Made by a program: the position numbers and the translations under genes
DNA from: JAMBLL01 sp036985935
GTDB lineage: Bacteria > Actinomycetota > Acidimicrobiia > Spongiisociales > UBA5794
Length of the DNA stretch: 6,913 nucleotides
Direction of reading: 5' to 3'
Assembly: GCA_036985935.1 (NCBI GenBank)
Contig: BTQP01000108.1
Location: 1-6,913 of the forward strand
Part shown: one piece after another, positions 1-6,853 of the stretch
How positions within the stretch are numbered: position 1 is the first letter of the stretch
Layout: every line of letters starts with the position of its first letter
The notes under the pieces: generated by a model
Databases searched by the model: none
Told to the model about the DNA's origin: nothing
What the model saw: the letters and a program-made list of their open reading frames with translations, nothing else

Positions 1-1108
1 GCACCTCAGCTGCGGCCGCTTTCATCAGATCGAGACTCAGAACAGCTCGACCGCCGACACGCGCTATGAATGGCCGATCGTCGGCCACCGGCGGTAGGGC
101 GTTCATCTGATCGAAGAGTTTCCGGAACCCGTTCTCGACCAGTGGAGCAGCGGTAGTCCACTGGAGCGGTGGGAGGATCCCGGGAAGAGTCTCGGCGATG
201 CCGGCGGTCGTGAACGCGTGATCGGCACCGATCGTCGTATCGAATCCGTCACCATCGTCTCTGACCGAAACCGTCGTAATCGGTCTCGTTTGCACGATGT
301 AGAGCTGCTTGCCGTCGTGCGCCCACTCGACGTCTTGTGGACTGCCGAAACGAGACTCGAGTTCAAGAGCTGCCTCGACAGCCTCATCGAGAACCGGGTC
401 GACTGACGGGCGTCTGGCGATGGACCGGGGAAGAACGTACCCCTCGGGTGTGACCTCGCCTGAAACCAGCTGCTCGCCGAGGCCTTCCACCGCCTCGATA
501 CGAAGATCGGACGCCGATCCTGCGGGGTCGATGGTGAACACCACGCCTGCCCGTTCGGCTTCCACCAATCGCATGATGACAACCGACATCGCAAGACCCT
601 CTTCGGATACGCCAGCGTGTGCTCTGTACGCACGCGGCGCCGGAAGCCACAGCGATGCCCATACGAGTCGAACTGCACGCAACAGAGCCTCATCGTCCCC
701 GATCTCGAGAAACGACCGGTATTGGCCGGCGAACGATGCCTCAGCCATGTCTTCGGCAGTGGCCGATGAGCGAACGGCGAGCAGCCCGTCGCCACGGACC
801 TCATGGGCGAGGTCGCAGATCTCGTCCGCCAGAGCATGCGGCATCCGGGCCTCGAGAAATGCTGTATCCACACGTTCAGCAGCCCTGTCGAGATCTTCCT
901 GGGCCGGCGGTCCCTCAACCTGTAGGGCCTCGATGAAACGCTCGAGCCCGGAATCTCGAACGAACCACTCATACCCGCTCGTGGTGATGGATCCAGTGTT
1001 GGGGACCGGTGCTTGCATCCCGATAAGTCGGTTCAGCGCAAAGCCCTTGCCACCGACGAGGCTGGCATCGATATCGGTGCCATCGAGGCGAACAGTGGCG
1101 AGCGTCAC
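1..1108 (-). CDS. PEP/pyruvate-binding dikinase (PEP synthase / rifampin phosphotransferase-like), N-terminal part, cut by window edge
   Basis: The minus-strand frame is open from a GTG at 1108 to base 1 (369 codons) and encodes the ATP-grasp domain of the PEP-utilising dikinase family. Visible motifs are VGGKG at residues 18-22, RSSATAEDMAEASFAGQY at 113-130 (Arg113 in the nucleotide loop), AGVVFTIDPA at 187-196, EGLGEQLVSGEVTPEGYVLP at 208-227, PQDVEWA at 257-263 and IVQTRPIT at 271-278. Family members use ATP to phosphorylate a swivelling histidine domain and pass the phosphate to pyruvate, or to rifampicin in rifampin phosphotransferases. The segment after residue 280 (TTAGIAETLPGILPPLQW) resembles the linker seen in rifampin-phosphotransferase-like proteins. 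The catalytic histidine domain would lie outside the window, so the substrate cannot be decided. The start is nearly forced: a TGA in this frame lies at 1120-1118, a GAGG sits 7 bases upstream of the GTG (1119-1116), and the next Met (residue 31) would lose the GGKG motif. The start overlaps the stop of the upstream gene (GTGA). Residue 179 is Met where most relatives appear to have Gln. Confidence 0.93.
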   Translation of the reverse strand, partial: MTLATVRLDGTDIDASLVGGKGFALNRLIGMQAPVPNTGSITTSGYEWFVRDSGLERFIEALQVEGPPAQEDLDRAAERVDTAFLEARMPHALADEICDLAHEVRGDGLLAVRSSATAEDMAEASFAGQYRSFLEIGDDEALLRAVRLVWASLWLPAPRAYRAHAGVSEEGLAMSVVIMRLVEAERAGVVFTIDPAGSASDLRIEAVEGLGEQLVSGEVTPEGYVLPRSIARRPSVDPVLDEAVEAALELESRFGSPQDVEWAHDGKQLYIVQTRPITTVSVRDDGDGFDTTIGADHAFTTAGIAETLPGILPPLQWTTAAPLVENGFRKLFDQMNALPPVADDRPFIARVGGRAVLSLDLMKAAAAEV

Positions 1109-1422
1109 TGTCTCGCCTCATCGACCTCCGCAACAACGCCGTATCGATCAGCGAAAGTCGCAATGGCCCGGTCCGTCACAGCAGACATCGGCTCGCCCGA
1201 TGCAGATGCCCGATCTCGAAGCCACCGGACTAGATCTCTACGGACCGGTATCGCGGGGCGTCGAGACTCGAGCTTGAGTGCAAGCACAGCTCCGAAGCCA
1301 AGAAGGAGTGAGAAAAGTACGAAAAGGTCCCACTCATTGCCGATGCCCGCGTCAACGACGCCTACGAGAGCGACCACGATCACGGCGCTGACAAGCAGTC
1401 GGACGCTGGCCGTTGGGCTCAT
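1105..1422 (-). CDS. Small two-helix membrane protein with C-terminal ribbon-helix-helix-like segment
   Basis: This 105-residue protein has two hydrophobic stretches, residues about 7-28 (LLVSAVIVVALVGVV) and about 32-50 (WDLFVLFSLLLGFGAVLAL), predicted to form a membrane hairpin. A basic, soluble C-terminal part follows. Residues 57-92 (AIPVRRDLVRWLRDRA...SAVTDRAIATF) have the spacing of an Arc/MetJ/CopG ribbon-helix-helix: a short strand, an amphipathic helix, a Gly turn and a second helix with an AI..F pattern. The family normally forms DNA-binding dimers, so a membrane-tethered copy is unusual; the fold could also be a protein-protein module. The ATG at 1422 is the best start, although no good Shine-Dalgarno precedes it. 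The frame stays open upstream, but that part is antisense to the LuxR-type gene and is not believed. Its TGA stop overlaps the GTG start of the dikinase gene, so the two are probably co-transcribed and translationally coupled. I do not recognise a named family for the whole protein. Confidence 0.78.
   Translation of the reverse strand: MSPTASVRLLVSAVIVVALVGVVDAGIGNEWDLFVLFSLLLGFGAVLALKLESRRPAIPVRRDLVRWLRDRASASGEPMSAVTDRAIATFADRYGVVAEVDEARQ
1116..1119 (-). promoter_or_regulatory. Ribosome binding site of the dikinase gene
   Basis: GAGG on the minus strand lies 7 bases before the GTG at 1108, inside the last codons of the upstream small gene. With the in-frame TGA at 1120-1118 it fixes the GTG as the start. 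The position fits translation by re-initiating or coupled ribosomes. Confidence 0.6.
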
Positions 1423-1570
1423 GATTCGCTGCTGGGGGTCAATACGTTCATGCAGCCCTAACGCGGATTGCCGCCGAAATAGTCCAACGCCACTAGCCAC
1501 ACCTCGGGATGGAGCATTTTCGGGGCAGCGTATGGTGTTGGTCAAAGAAAAGGACACAAGGACCGTTTCC
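1423..1570. promoter_or_regulatory. Divergent intergenic region between the RHH/dikinase operon and the LAL regulator
   Basis: These 148 bases separate two divergently read transcription units and must hold at least the promoter of the leftward operon, and probably that of the regulator. The only -10-like hexamer on the plus strand that fits the regulator start is TATGGT at 1531-1536, which would give a leader of about 28 bases, but no convincing -35 was seen. A short dyad GCGG-ATTG-CCGC occurs near 1464. The 19-bp rifamycin-associated element known upstream of some rifampin-phosphotransferase genes was not recognised. Promoter positions are therefore only inferred from the gene layout. Confidence 0.4.
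1558..1562 (+). promoter_or_regulatory. Ribosome binding site deciding the GTG start of the LAL regulator
   Basis: AAGGA lies 8 bases before the GTG at 1571. The competing ATG at 1532 is preceded only by a GGGG at 1522-1525. Starting at 1571 gives an N-terminus MILERDTALAEL, which is how LAL proteins usually begin, a few residues before the P-loop. Confidence 0.6.
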
Positions 1571-4138
1571 GTGATTCTCGAACGAGATACCGCACTAGCT
1601 GAACTCAGTCGACTCATCGACGACCTCGACGGCTCCGGTGGACGGGTCGTTCTTGTCCGAGGTGAGGCTGGGATAGGCAAGAGCGCACTCGTTTCAGCCT
1701 TCCTGTCTAACTCTGAACGGCGGACACACACGCTGCTCGGCTCATGCGACGACCTTTTGACGCCTCAGCCGCTGGGTCCCATTTGGGATGTCGCGAGATT
1801 GGAACCGACACTCTCCGAACCCCTCGCCGATGGCGATCTGCGCACCGTCATGGAAGCGACGCTCGATCTGCTGTCGCGCTCGTTGCGCCCAACAGTCCTC
1901 GTCCTCGAAGACACTCAGTGGGCAGATGAAGCAACGCTCGACCTCATCACATTCCTTGGCCGCAGAATCCGGCGTGCCAACGGGATCCTGGTTCTCACGT
2001 ATCGTGACGGGGAGGTCGACACGGAACACCCACTTCGGCAAGTAGTCGGTGAACTTCCTCCACAGAGCCTCGTTCGCATATCACTGGAGCGTCTGTCGCC
2101 ACAGGCAGTAGCCGCAATGATCGCCGAAGAACCCTTTGATCTCGAAGAAGTTCTCGCCCTCACCGATGGAAACCCACTGTTCGTGACAGAGGTCGTGGCC
2201 TCGGGAACCACAAGCGTTCCCTCATCGGTACAAGACTCGGTGTTGGCGCGCGTATCGAAGCTTTCGCCCGAGGTGAGGAACACTCTCGACGTGGTGTCAG
2301 TCATCCCTGGAGAAGTCGAACACTCGTTGCTGAACAAAATACTGGCCCCAAACAAGCCCGATCTCTCAGACGCAGCACGACGGGGACTGCTGAATGTGGA
2401 AGCCGACACGGTCTCGTTTCGGCATGAACTTCAACGAAGGGCTGTCGAAGCGTCACTGACCCCGAGCGGGCGTCGCACGATCAATCAACGAGTGGTCGAT
2501 GCCCTCGGCAATTCGGGAGATCCATCCCGCCTCGTCCAGCACGCCAGAGAGGCGAACGACTTAGACACGCTCGTGAGCGCCGCACCTCGTGCCGCCAGAA
2601 CCGCAGCAAGCATCGGAAGCACCCGCGAGGCCGTGGCCCACTTTCGCACGCTCGAACCGCACCTCGACCGTCTCCCTGAGGTCGAACAAGCAGCGCTTCT
2701 CCACGACTGGGCGATCGAGGAGTTCTATCTAGACAGTCCGCGTTCGGTCGATCTCTTCGAGCGTGCGATCCACCTCCGCAGATCTGTGGGCGACGAACGC
2801 GATCTTGCCAACACGCTCATGTTCGCCTCACGTGTCAACCGCGAACACGCGAACCCGACACAGGCGCGGGCGTATGCCACTGAAGCTGTGACGATCCTCG
2901 AACCACACGGGCCGACCCCCGAGCTGGCGCGAGCACTCGGCGAACGCGCGCTCCTCGATTGGATCTACAAGGAGGAAGATGCAGAGATTCTCGAACGTGT
3001 TGATCAGGCGATGGTCATCGCGCAAGTCGTGGACGACGACGAGTCAGTGATGAGATTGCTGAGTATCAAAGGAAACCTCATCTACAGCCACGGCGACAGT
3101 GATGGCATGGCACTGATGGAAGAGAGTCGTTTCAGAGCGGAGCGGGCTGGCGACCATTGGGGAGAAGCAGCGGCGCTCATGAATATGGCCGGTATGTCTG
3201 GTGACGTACGCGATGTCGAGCGTGCGGTCGACTTCGCCCAGCGACTTCGTGAAACCGCGGCCCGATACGAGATCTCCAATATCGAAATGTTCGGGCAGGC
3301 GATGCTCTCTGAGTATCTGCTGTGGAAAGGCGATTGGGAAGCTGCTGAGGAGGCAGCCACCGGTGTGCTCGGATCGAACCCGACGACTGAGACGCTTGGT
3401 TGGCGAGTGTTGGCAACCATCCAGTCGAGGAGAGGACGAGCTGAGGCTCGAGTAGCGATCTTGCGGATGTGGGAACTCGCGCAGCTAGCCGACGGACTCA
3501 CCATCCTTGACCCTACCGCAGCGATTCTCGCTGAATATATGTGGTTGTCGGGCGAGCGCAATCCCGATTGGGTCTCCCAGCTCAACGCGCTTTTGGAGCG
3601 CGGTCGACAACAGGGTGTCCCATGGCCCAGTGGTGCGTTTGCGTTCTGGATGTGGAAGCTCGGGCTGCTCAATGCCGTTCCCCCCGGGACAGCCGACTTC
3701 TACGGATGGATCATTGAGGGCGACTATCCACAAGCGGCGGCTTTCTGGCGTGACAGGGCGATCCCCTACGAAGAGGGCCTCGCCTTGATGCACGGTGACG
3801 AAGGCGAACAGATAGAGGCTGTCAGGATATTCGAGGACCTCGGCGCCGCCGCCACTGCAAACAAGGTACGTCAAACACTGGCCGAAAACGGCGTCAATGT
3901 TCCAAGAGGCAGATCCCGCGCAACGAGAGACCACGCCGCGGGACTCACAACCCGCCAGGCCGAGGTGCTCGATCTGCTCGCAGAGGGTCTCACGAATACC
4001 GAGATCGCAGACCGACTGTTCGTCTCCCAGCGCACAGTCGAGAACCACGTGTCCGCCGTATTGATGAGACTCGACGTCCCGGACAGAGAATCAGCAGTCG
4101 AGGTCGGACGAGCTCAGGGCATTCTGACTACTCCTTGA
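1571..4138 (+). CDS. LAL-family (large ATP-binding LuxR-type) transcriptional regulator
   Basis: From GTG 1571 the protein has 855 residues, a normal LAL length; ATG 1532 would add 13. The N-terminal part is a STAND-type AAA ATPase: LERD start, Walker A GEAGIGKS at 31-38, Walker B VLVLED followed by TQWADE at 109-120, TYRDGE at about 143-148 and LTDGNPLFVTEV at 197-208. Residues about 320-780 are helix-rich and Ala/Glu/Arg-rich, like the TPR-type sensor repeats of this family. The C-terminus from residue 791 is a LuxR/GerE HTH (GLTTRQAEVLDLLAEGLTNT, then EIADRLFVSQRTVENHVSAVL with the recognition helix). In known LAL proteins an inducer binds the repeat region and ATP drives assembly, which activates target promoters; the inducer here is unknown. 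The gene is divergent from the RHH/dikinase operon, which makes that operon a candidate target. The frame is open for 186 codons upstream of 1571, but that extension is antisense to the left operon and shows no domain. Confidence 0.95.
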   Translation: MILERDTALAELSRLIDDLDGSGGRVVLVRGEAGIGKSALVSAFLSNSERRTHTLLGSCDDLLTPQPLGPIWDVARLEPTLSEPLADGDLRTVMEATLDLLSRSLRPTVLVLEDTQWADEATLDLITFLGRRIRRANGILVLTYRDGEVDTEHPLRQVVGELPPQSLVRISLERLSPQAVAAMIAEEPFDLEEVLALTDGNPLFVTEVVASGTTSVPSSVQDSVLARVSKLSPEVRNTLDVVSVIPGEVEHSLLNKILAPNKPDLSDAARRGLLNVEADTVSFRHELQRRAVEASLTPSGRRTINQRVVDALGNSGDPSRLVQHAREANDLDTLVSAAPRAARTAASIGSTREAVAHFRTLEPHLDRLPEVEQAALLHDWAIEEFYLDSPRSVDLFERAIHLRRSVGDERDLANTLMFASRVNREHANPTQARAYATEAVTILEPHGPTPELARALGERALLDWIYKEEDAEILERVDQAMVIAQVVDDDESVMRLLSIKGNLIYSHGDSDGMALMEESRFRAERAGDHWGEAAALMNMAGMSGDVRDVERAVDFAQRLRETAARYEISNIEMFGQAMLSEYLLWKGDWEAAEEAATGVLGSNPTTETLGWRVLATIQSRRGRAEARVAILRMWELAQLADGLTILDPTAAILAEYMWLSGERNPDWVSQLNALLERGRQQGVPWPSGAFAFWMWKLGLLNAVPPGTADFYGWIIEGDYPQAAAFWRDRAIPYEEGLALMHGDEGEQIEAVRIFEDLGAAATANKVRQTLAENGVNVPRGRSRATRDHAAGLTTRQAEVLDLLAEGLTNTEIADRLFVSQRTVENHVSAVLMRLDVPDRESAVEVGRAQGILTTP

Positions 4139-4148
4139 CCCCGCAGGC

Positions 4149-4168
4149 CGCTCGGGTTCCGCCGGGCG
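4149..4168 (+). terminator. Weak hairpin after the LAL regulator
   Basis: CGCTCGG-GTTCCG-CCGGGCG forms a 7-bp stem with one G-U pair, starting 10 bases after the stop codon of the regulator. No T-run follows, so it would be a poor intrinsic terminator. It may slow RNA polymerase, or mean nothing in GC-rich DNA. Read-through into the methyltransferase gene remains possible. Confidence 0.25.
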
Positions 4169-4211
4169 ATATTCGGACCGACGAAGTAGCCTCGACGTTG
4201 AGTCGGACAAC

Positions 4212-4216
4212 GGAGG
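4212..4216 (+). promoter_or_regulatory. Ribosome binding site of the methyltransferase gene
   Basis: GGAGG lies 4 bases before the GTG at 4221. The spacing is short but the match is strong, and it supports the GTG over the first internal ATG (residue 39), which would remove the conserved LPPASMRY segment. Confidence 0.55.
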
Positions 4217-4220
4217 TTGC

Positions 4221-4997
4221 GTGAAGCTAGCTGAACTGCCACATCGGGTGGCCGGACGCCTCAAGCGCTCAGCGAGCCGGCTGGCTGGTACGGACTTCGT
4301 TGCGTTCGATGAGGCAAGATTGCCGCCCGCCAGCATGCGGTACTGCGGTGCCTCATTCCGCGACGATGCCACTTTTCTGTCTTCATCGGACAGTGAAGCA
4401 GAGCGCCTCATCAACGAGTTCGGGTTCGGCGACGGGTCACGGATTCTTGAGATCGGATGCGGACCGGGACGGCTCCCGATCGGATTGATCAGAAAAGTGC
4501 CGGAAGTCGAGTCCTACCACGGAGTCGACATCGACCAACGCTCAATCGATTGGTGCACCCGGCACATCACGAAGGACTACAGCAACTTCGAGTTCCACAC
4601 CGTCGACGCACAGCATGACCGGTACAAACCGGACGGGACAGTCATGGACGACGCGTTCTCACTTCCCGTGCCGAAGGCGTACTTCGACCTGGTCTATCTT
4701 CACTCAGTCTTCGCCAACCTGATCGAAAGAGATATCAAGGTGTACCTCCGGGTATTTCGGACCGCACTCAAACCCGGAGGTCGCGTATTCCTCACCGCAT
4801 TCGTCGAAGATGGAGTGCCCCCGGCGACAATCAACCCGGACGACTACGTCGTGGAGTCAGCCGGACCGTTGAATCTCGTGCGGTACGACAGGGCACACCT
4901 CCTGTCCCTTTTCGAAACCAACGGGTTCACAATCGACCGGTTCGAGCACGGTTCAGAACTCGACAGCCAGAGTGCCGTGTATCTCACTCTGACCTGA
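4221..4997 (+). CDS. Class I SAM-dependent methyltransferase
   Basis: The 258-residue protein has a Rossmann-type methyltransferase core: motif I ILEIGCGPGR at 75-84 (SAM-binding loop), the acidic end of strand 2 in GVDID at 101-105, VDA at 128-130, the strand-4 motif FDLVYLHSVFANL at 155-167 and LKPGGRVFLTAF at 183-194. The N-terminal segment LPPASMRY at 34-41, followed by a short helix, is typical of a group of bacterial methyltransferases often found near glycan or lipid biosynthesis genes. That association is from general knowledge, and no such genes are visible here. The substrate is unknown. The GTG start has a GGAGG. The gene follows the LAL regulator by 82 bases on the same strand and converges on the PASTA-protein gene. 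It could share the regulator's transcript or have its own promoter; no convincing promoter was seen in the gap. Confidence 0.9.
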   Translation: MKLAELPHRVAGRLKRSASRLAGTDFVAFDEARLPPASMRYCGASFRDDATFLSSSDSEAERLINEFGFGDGSRILEIGCGPGRLPIGLIRKVPEVESYHGVDIDQRSIDWCTRHITKDYSNFEFHTVDAQHDRYKPDGTVMDDAFSLPVPKAYFDLVYLHSVFANLIERDIKVYLRVFRTALKPGGRVFLTAFVEDGVPPATINPDDYVVESAGPLNLVRYDRAHLLSLFETNGFTIDRFEHGSELDSQSAVYLTLT

Positions 4998-5017
4998 TCC
5001 TCAGGACCAAAACGACG

Positions 5018-5039
5018 GGAGGGACCCGAAGGTCCCTCC
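5018..5039 (-). terminator. Strong intrinsic terminator between convergent genes
   Basis: A perfect 9-bp stem GGAGGGACC / GGTCCCTCC encloses four bases. In minus-strand RNA the loop is UUCG closed by a C-G pair, the very stable cUUCGg tetraloop. TTTT follows within 10 bases (minus CGTCGTTTT). It lies 24 bases past the stop of the PASTA gene and 21 bases past the methyltransferase stop, so it probably ends both transcripts. The U-run favours the minus direction. Confidence 0.8.
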
Positions 5040-5062
5040 AGCAAAACTACTTCGTCGGCCGC

Positions 5063-6754
5063 CTACGAATCGGTGCTATCCGACCCGTTGTCGCCCCCAC
5101 CTGTCACCATACGAATGACGAGGAGCACGATCGCGATGATGCCGAGACCGAGCAGCAACCATCCCCAGACGGGGAACCCGCTGTCCTCCTCGACAACCTC
5201 CGTTGACGGCTGATCGGTTGAACTGCCGGCAGCTGGGATCTTGAACGTTGCTTCGTAGTCACTTGTGTCGCTGGCCGTGCCCTGTACGAGCAAGAACTCA
5301 GTGTCGTTGTCAACTTCTGACAGGTCGAACCTGGCGGTCCACGTACCGTCGTCTTGAACTGCCACAGACTCCGTGAGATCCGTCCCGACGACACTGAGTG
5401 TCACGGTTGATCCCGGAAGAAGCCCGACACCCGTGACGGTCAGCAAGCGGTTCGGATCCAGGGTGACGATGGACCACGGTTCACCGAGATCCGGGCTCAG
5501 TTGAGCCAAGATCTCCGATCCGCCTGGAACCGTCGATCCGGCAGCAGGATCTTGACTGACAACGACACCATCAGGGTCGGGATTGTCAGGATCTTCGACG
5601 ATCTCGACGGTCAGTCCGACAGCTTCGGCAGCGGTCATTGCCTCGTCCGCGGTCATTCCTGTGAGGTCTGGAACTACGACGTCGTCTGCGCCGCTCGAGA
5701 CGACGATCTCTACTGTCGTACCCGGTGCGACTTCGGTTCCTGCGGAAGGGTTCGTCGAGATGACGAGTCCTTCTTCGATGTCAGCACTGGGCTGGTCGCT
5801 GCTCGAAACGGTGAAGCCATCGCCCTCGAGGGTTGCCTGAGCATCCTCGGCAGGTTGGCCGACGACGTCAGGTACAGGAACCGTTCCGGGGGTATCAGGG
5901 CCCGTGGAGACAACGATGTTCACTGTGGAGCCAGGCGCAACCATCGTTGCGGCAGCCGGAACCTGGGAAACGACGCTACCCGCGGGCACAGCATCATCCG
6001 ACGCCTCAGTACTTGCCGAAACGAGACCCGCACCCGTGATGGCCGAGCTTGCATCAGCTTCGGTCTGTCCGACGACATCCGGGACGGCGACATCGCCGGG
6101 CGGTGGAGGTGTGACTCCGGCGATCAGGTCGGTCATCGAAGCAACCACTGAAACGGCGATCTTCGCCTCTTGAATGTCGTTGACTGCGAAGACATCCGTG
6201 TACGAATCTTCAGGAGTCGCGATGTCCCTCGTCACTCCATCGACATCGATCAATACCGGGGTGTCTGCAGCAACGATCTCCGTCGGAAGGCCGTCTCCTG
6301 GTTGTACCTCAACTGGCGCCTGTGCGCCAAAGGTCACCAGCACGGTGGCGCCCGTGGCGTTCCAGAACGTGACCTTCGCCATCCCGGCGTCTATCGGGCT
6401 GACATCGATCGGATATGCCAGTGCCGTGTCGGCGTTTTCACCGAATCCGGAGACCGCGGTCTGGGCAGATCCGGCAGCGACATCGACAGCGACGCCGGAT
6501 ATGACGGTGCCACCGGTGAACGCTACGTCGTAGGACCCCGCCGGTACCGTCGTGCCGACGCCATCGACGCCGTATTCAAGACCATCTGCGATCTGCTCAG
6601 CACCCGCTGTAACGAGAACCGGGTCTGTGCTGGCACCGTTGACGGCGGCCAGGTAACCAACGTCGGCTTGCTGTGCACCTGCCGCTGTGACAAAACTGGA
6701 GAGCAGAACTCCAACCATTGCCGCGACAAGAGAGAGTCGGGTAAGAGATTTCAT
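5063..6754 (-). CDS. Secreted, C-terminally membrane-anchored PASTA-repeat protein without kinase
   Basis: The 563-residue protein starts with a Sec signal peptide (MKSLTR, hydrophobic core at 7-23, likely cleavage after AGA at 27). Residues about 31-210 (GYLAAVNGAS..., PAGSYDVAF, KVTFWNATGATVLVTF) look like a distant DUF4397-type beta domain, perhaps duplicated. Three PASTA repeats follow at about 221-285, 291-355 and 358-420, each with the VPD..G start, the G.V.S..P.AG turn and a G(S/T).(V/I) end. Residues about 427-507 resemble an Ig-like or carboxypeptidase-regulatory beta domain. A transmembrane helix (about 527-549) and a short acidic tail GGDNGSDSTDS end the protein. PASTA domains bind peptidoglycan fragments or beta-lactams in PknB-type kinases and penicillin-binding proteins. 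Here no kinase, transpeptidase or LPXTG signal is present, so the protein is probably a wall-binding scaffold or sensor on the outer face of the membrane. The ATG at 6754 has GAGGG 4 bases upstream. The gene stands alone, with a terminator behind it. Confidence 0.92.
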   Translation of the reverse strand: MKSLTRLSLVAAMVGVLLSSFVTAAGAQQADVGYLAAVNGASTDPVLVTAGAEQIADGLEYGVDGVGTTVPAGSYDVAFTGGTVISGVAVDVAAGSAQTAVSGFGENADTALAYPIDVSPIDAGMAKVTFWNATGATVLVTFGAQAPVEVQPGDGLPTEIVAADTPVLIDVDGVTRDIATPEDSYTDVFAVNDIQEAKIAVSVVASMTDLIAGVTPPPPGDVAVPDVVGQTEADASSAITGAGLVSASTEASDDAVPAGSVVSQVPAAATMVAPGSTVNIVVSTGPDTPGTVPVPDVVGQPAEDAQATLEGDGFTVSSSDQPSADIEEGLVISTNPSAGTEVAPGTTVEIVVSSGADDVVVPDLTGMTADEAMTAAEAVGLTVEIVEDPDNPDPDGVVVSQDPAAGSTVPGGSEILAQLSPDLGEPWSIVTLDPNRLLTVTGVGLLPGSTVTLSVVGTDLTESVAVQDDGTWTARFDLSEVDNDTEFLLVQGTASDTSDYEATFKIPAAGSSTDQPSTEVVEEDSGFPVWGWLLLGLGIIAIVLLVIRMVTGGGDNGSDSTDS

Positions 6755-6758
6755 GTGT

Positions 6759-6763
6759 CCCTC
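6759..6763 (-). promoter_or_regulatory. Ribosome binding site of the PASTA-protein gene
   Basis: GAGGG on the minus strand lies 4 bases before the ATG at 6754. It supports this start, which also places a complete signal peptide at the N-terminus. Confidence 0.6.
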
Positions 6764-6798
6764 GATTTGTGAAAGGTGGTTTGCTGACAGAGCGCGGC

Positions 6799-6806
6799 AA
6801 TCTATA
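6799..6806 (-). promoter_or_regulatory. Possible -10 element for the PASTA-protein gene
   Basis: TATAGATT on the minus strand contains the TANNNT pattern common in actinobacterial promoters (TAGATT). It would give a leader of about 38 bases before the ATG at 6754. No clear -35 hexamer was found at the right distance, so this is a tentative call. Confidence 0.35.
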
Positions 6807-6853
6807 CCTCGCCCGTGCGTATGTGTGCTTCGGCAGCGACCGACCGATCCTGA

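Noticed and set aside
103..972. 289-codon minus-strand reading frame overlapping the dikinase
   Set aside because: Its product is rich in Arg, Ser and Pro with no domain. The adjacent minus-strand frame carries all the ATP-grasp motifs continuously, so this is a shadow frame.
309..1277. 322-codon plus-strand reading frame antisense to the left operon
   Set aside because: Low-complexity Arg/Ser/Thr/Ala composition typical of an antisense frame in GC-rich DNA. No Shine-Dalgarno or motif, and it conflicts with the well-supported dikinase.
1423..1731. N-terminal extension of the small RHH-like protein to 208 residues
   Set aside because: The extra 103 residues are antisense to the start of the LAL gene, including its P-loop coding region, and look like shadow sequence. 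The ATG at 1422 directly precedes the first membrane helix.
3176..3672. Antisense reading frames inside the LAL gene
   Set aside because: They lie within the TPR-like region of a long intact protein and have Ser/Arg-rich products without motifs.
5501..6151. Plus-strand frame of 216 codons opposite the PASTA gene (with similar ones at 6170-6772)
   Set aside because: Composition rich in Arg, Asp, Gly and Cys with no recognisable domain; the opposite strand encodes a signal peptide, three PASTA repeats and a membrane anchor.
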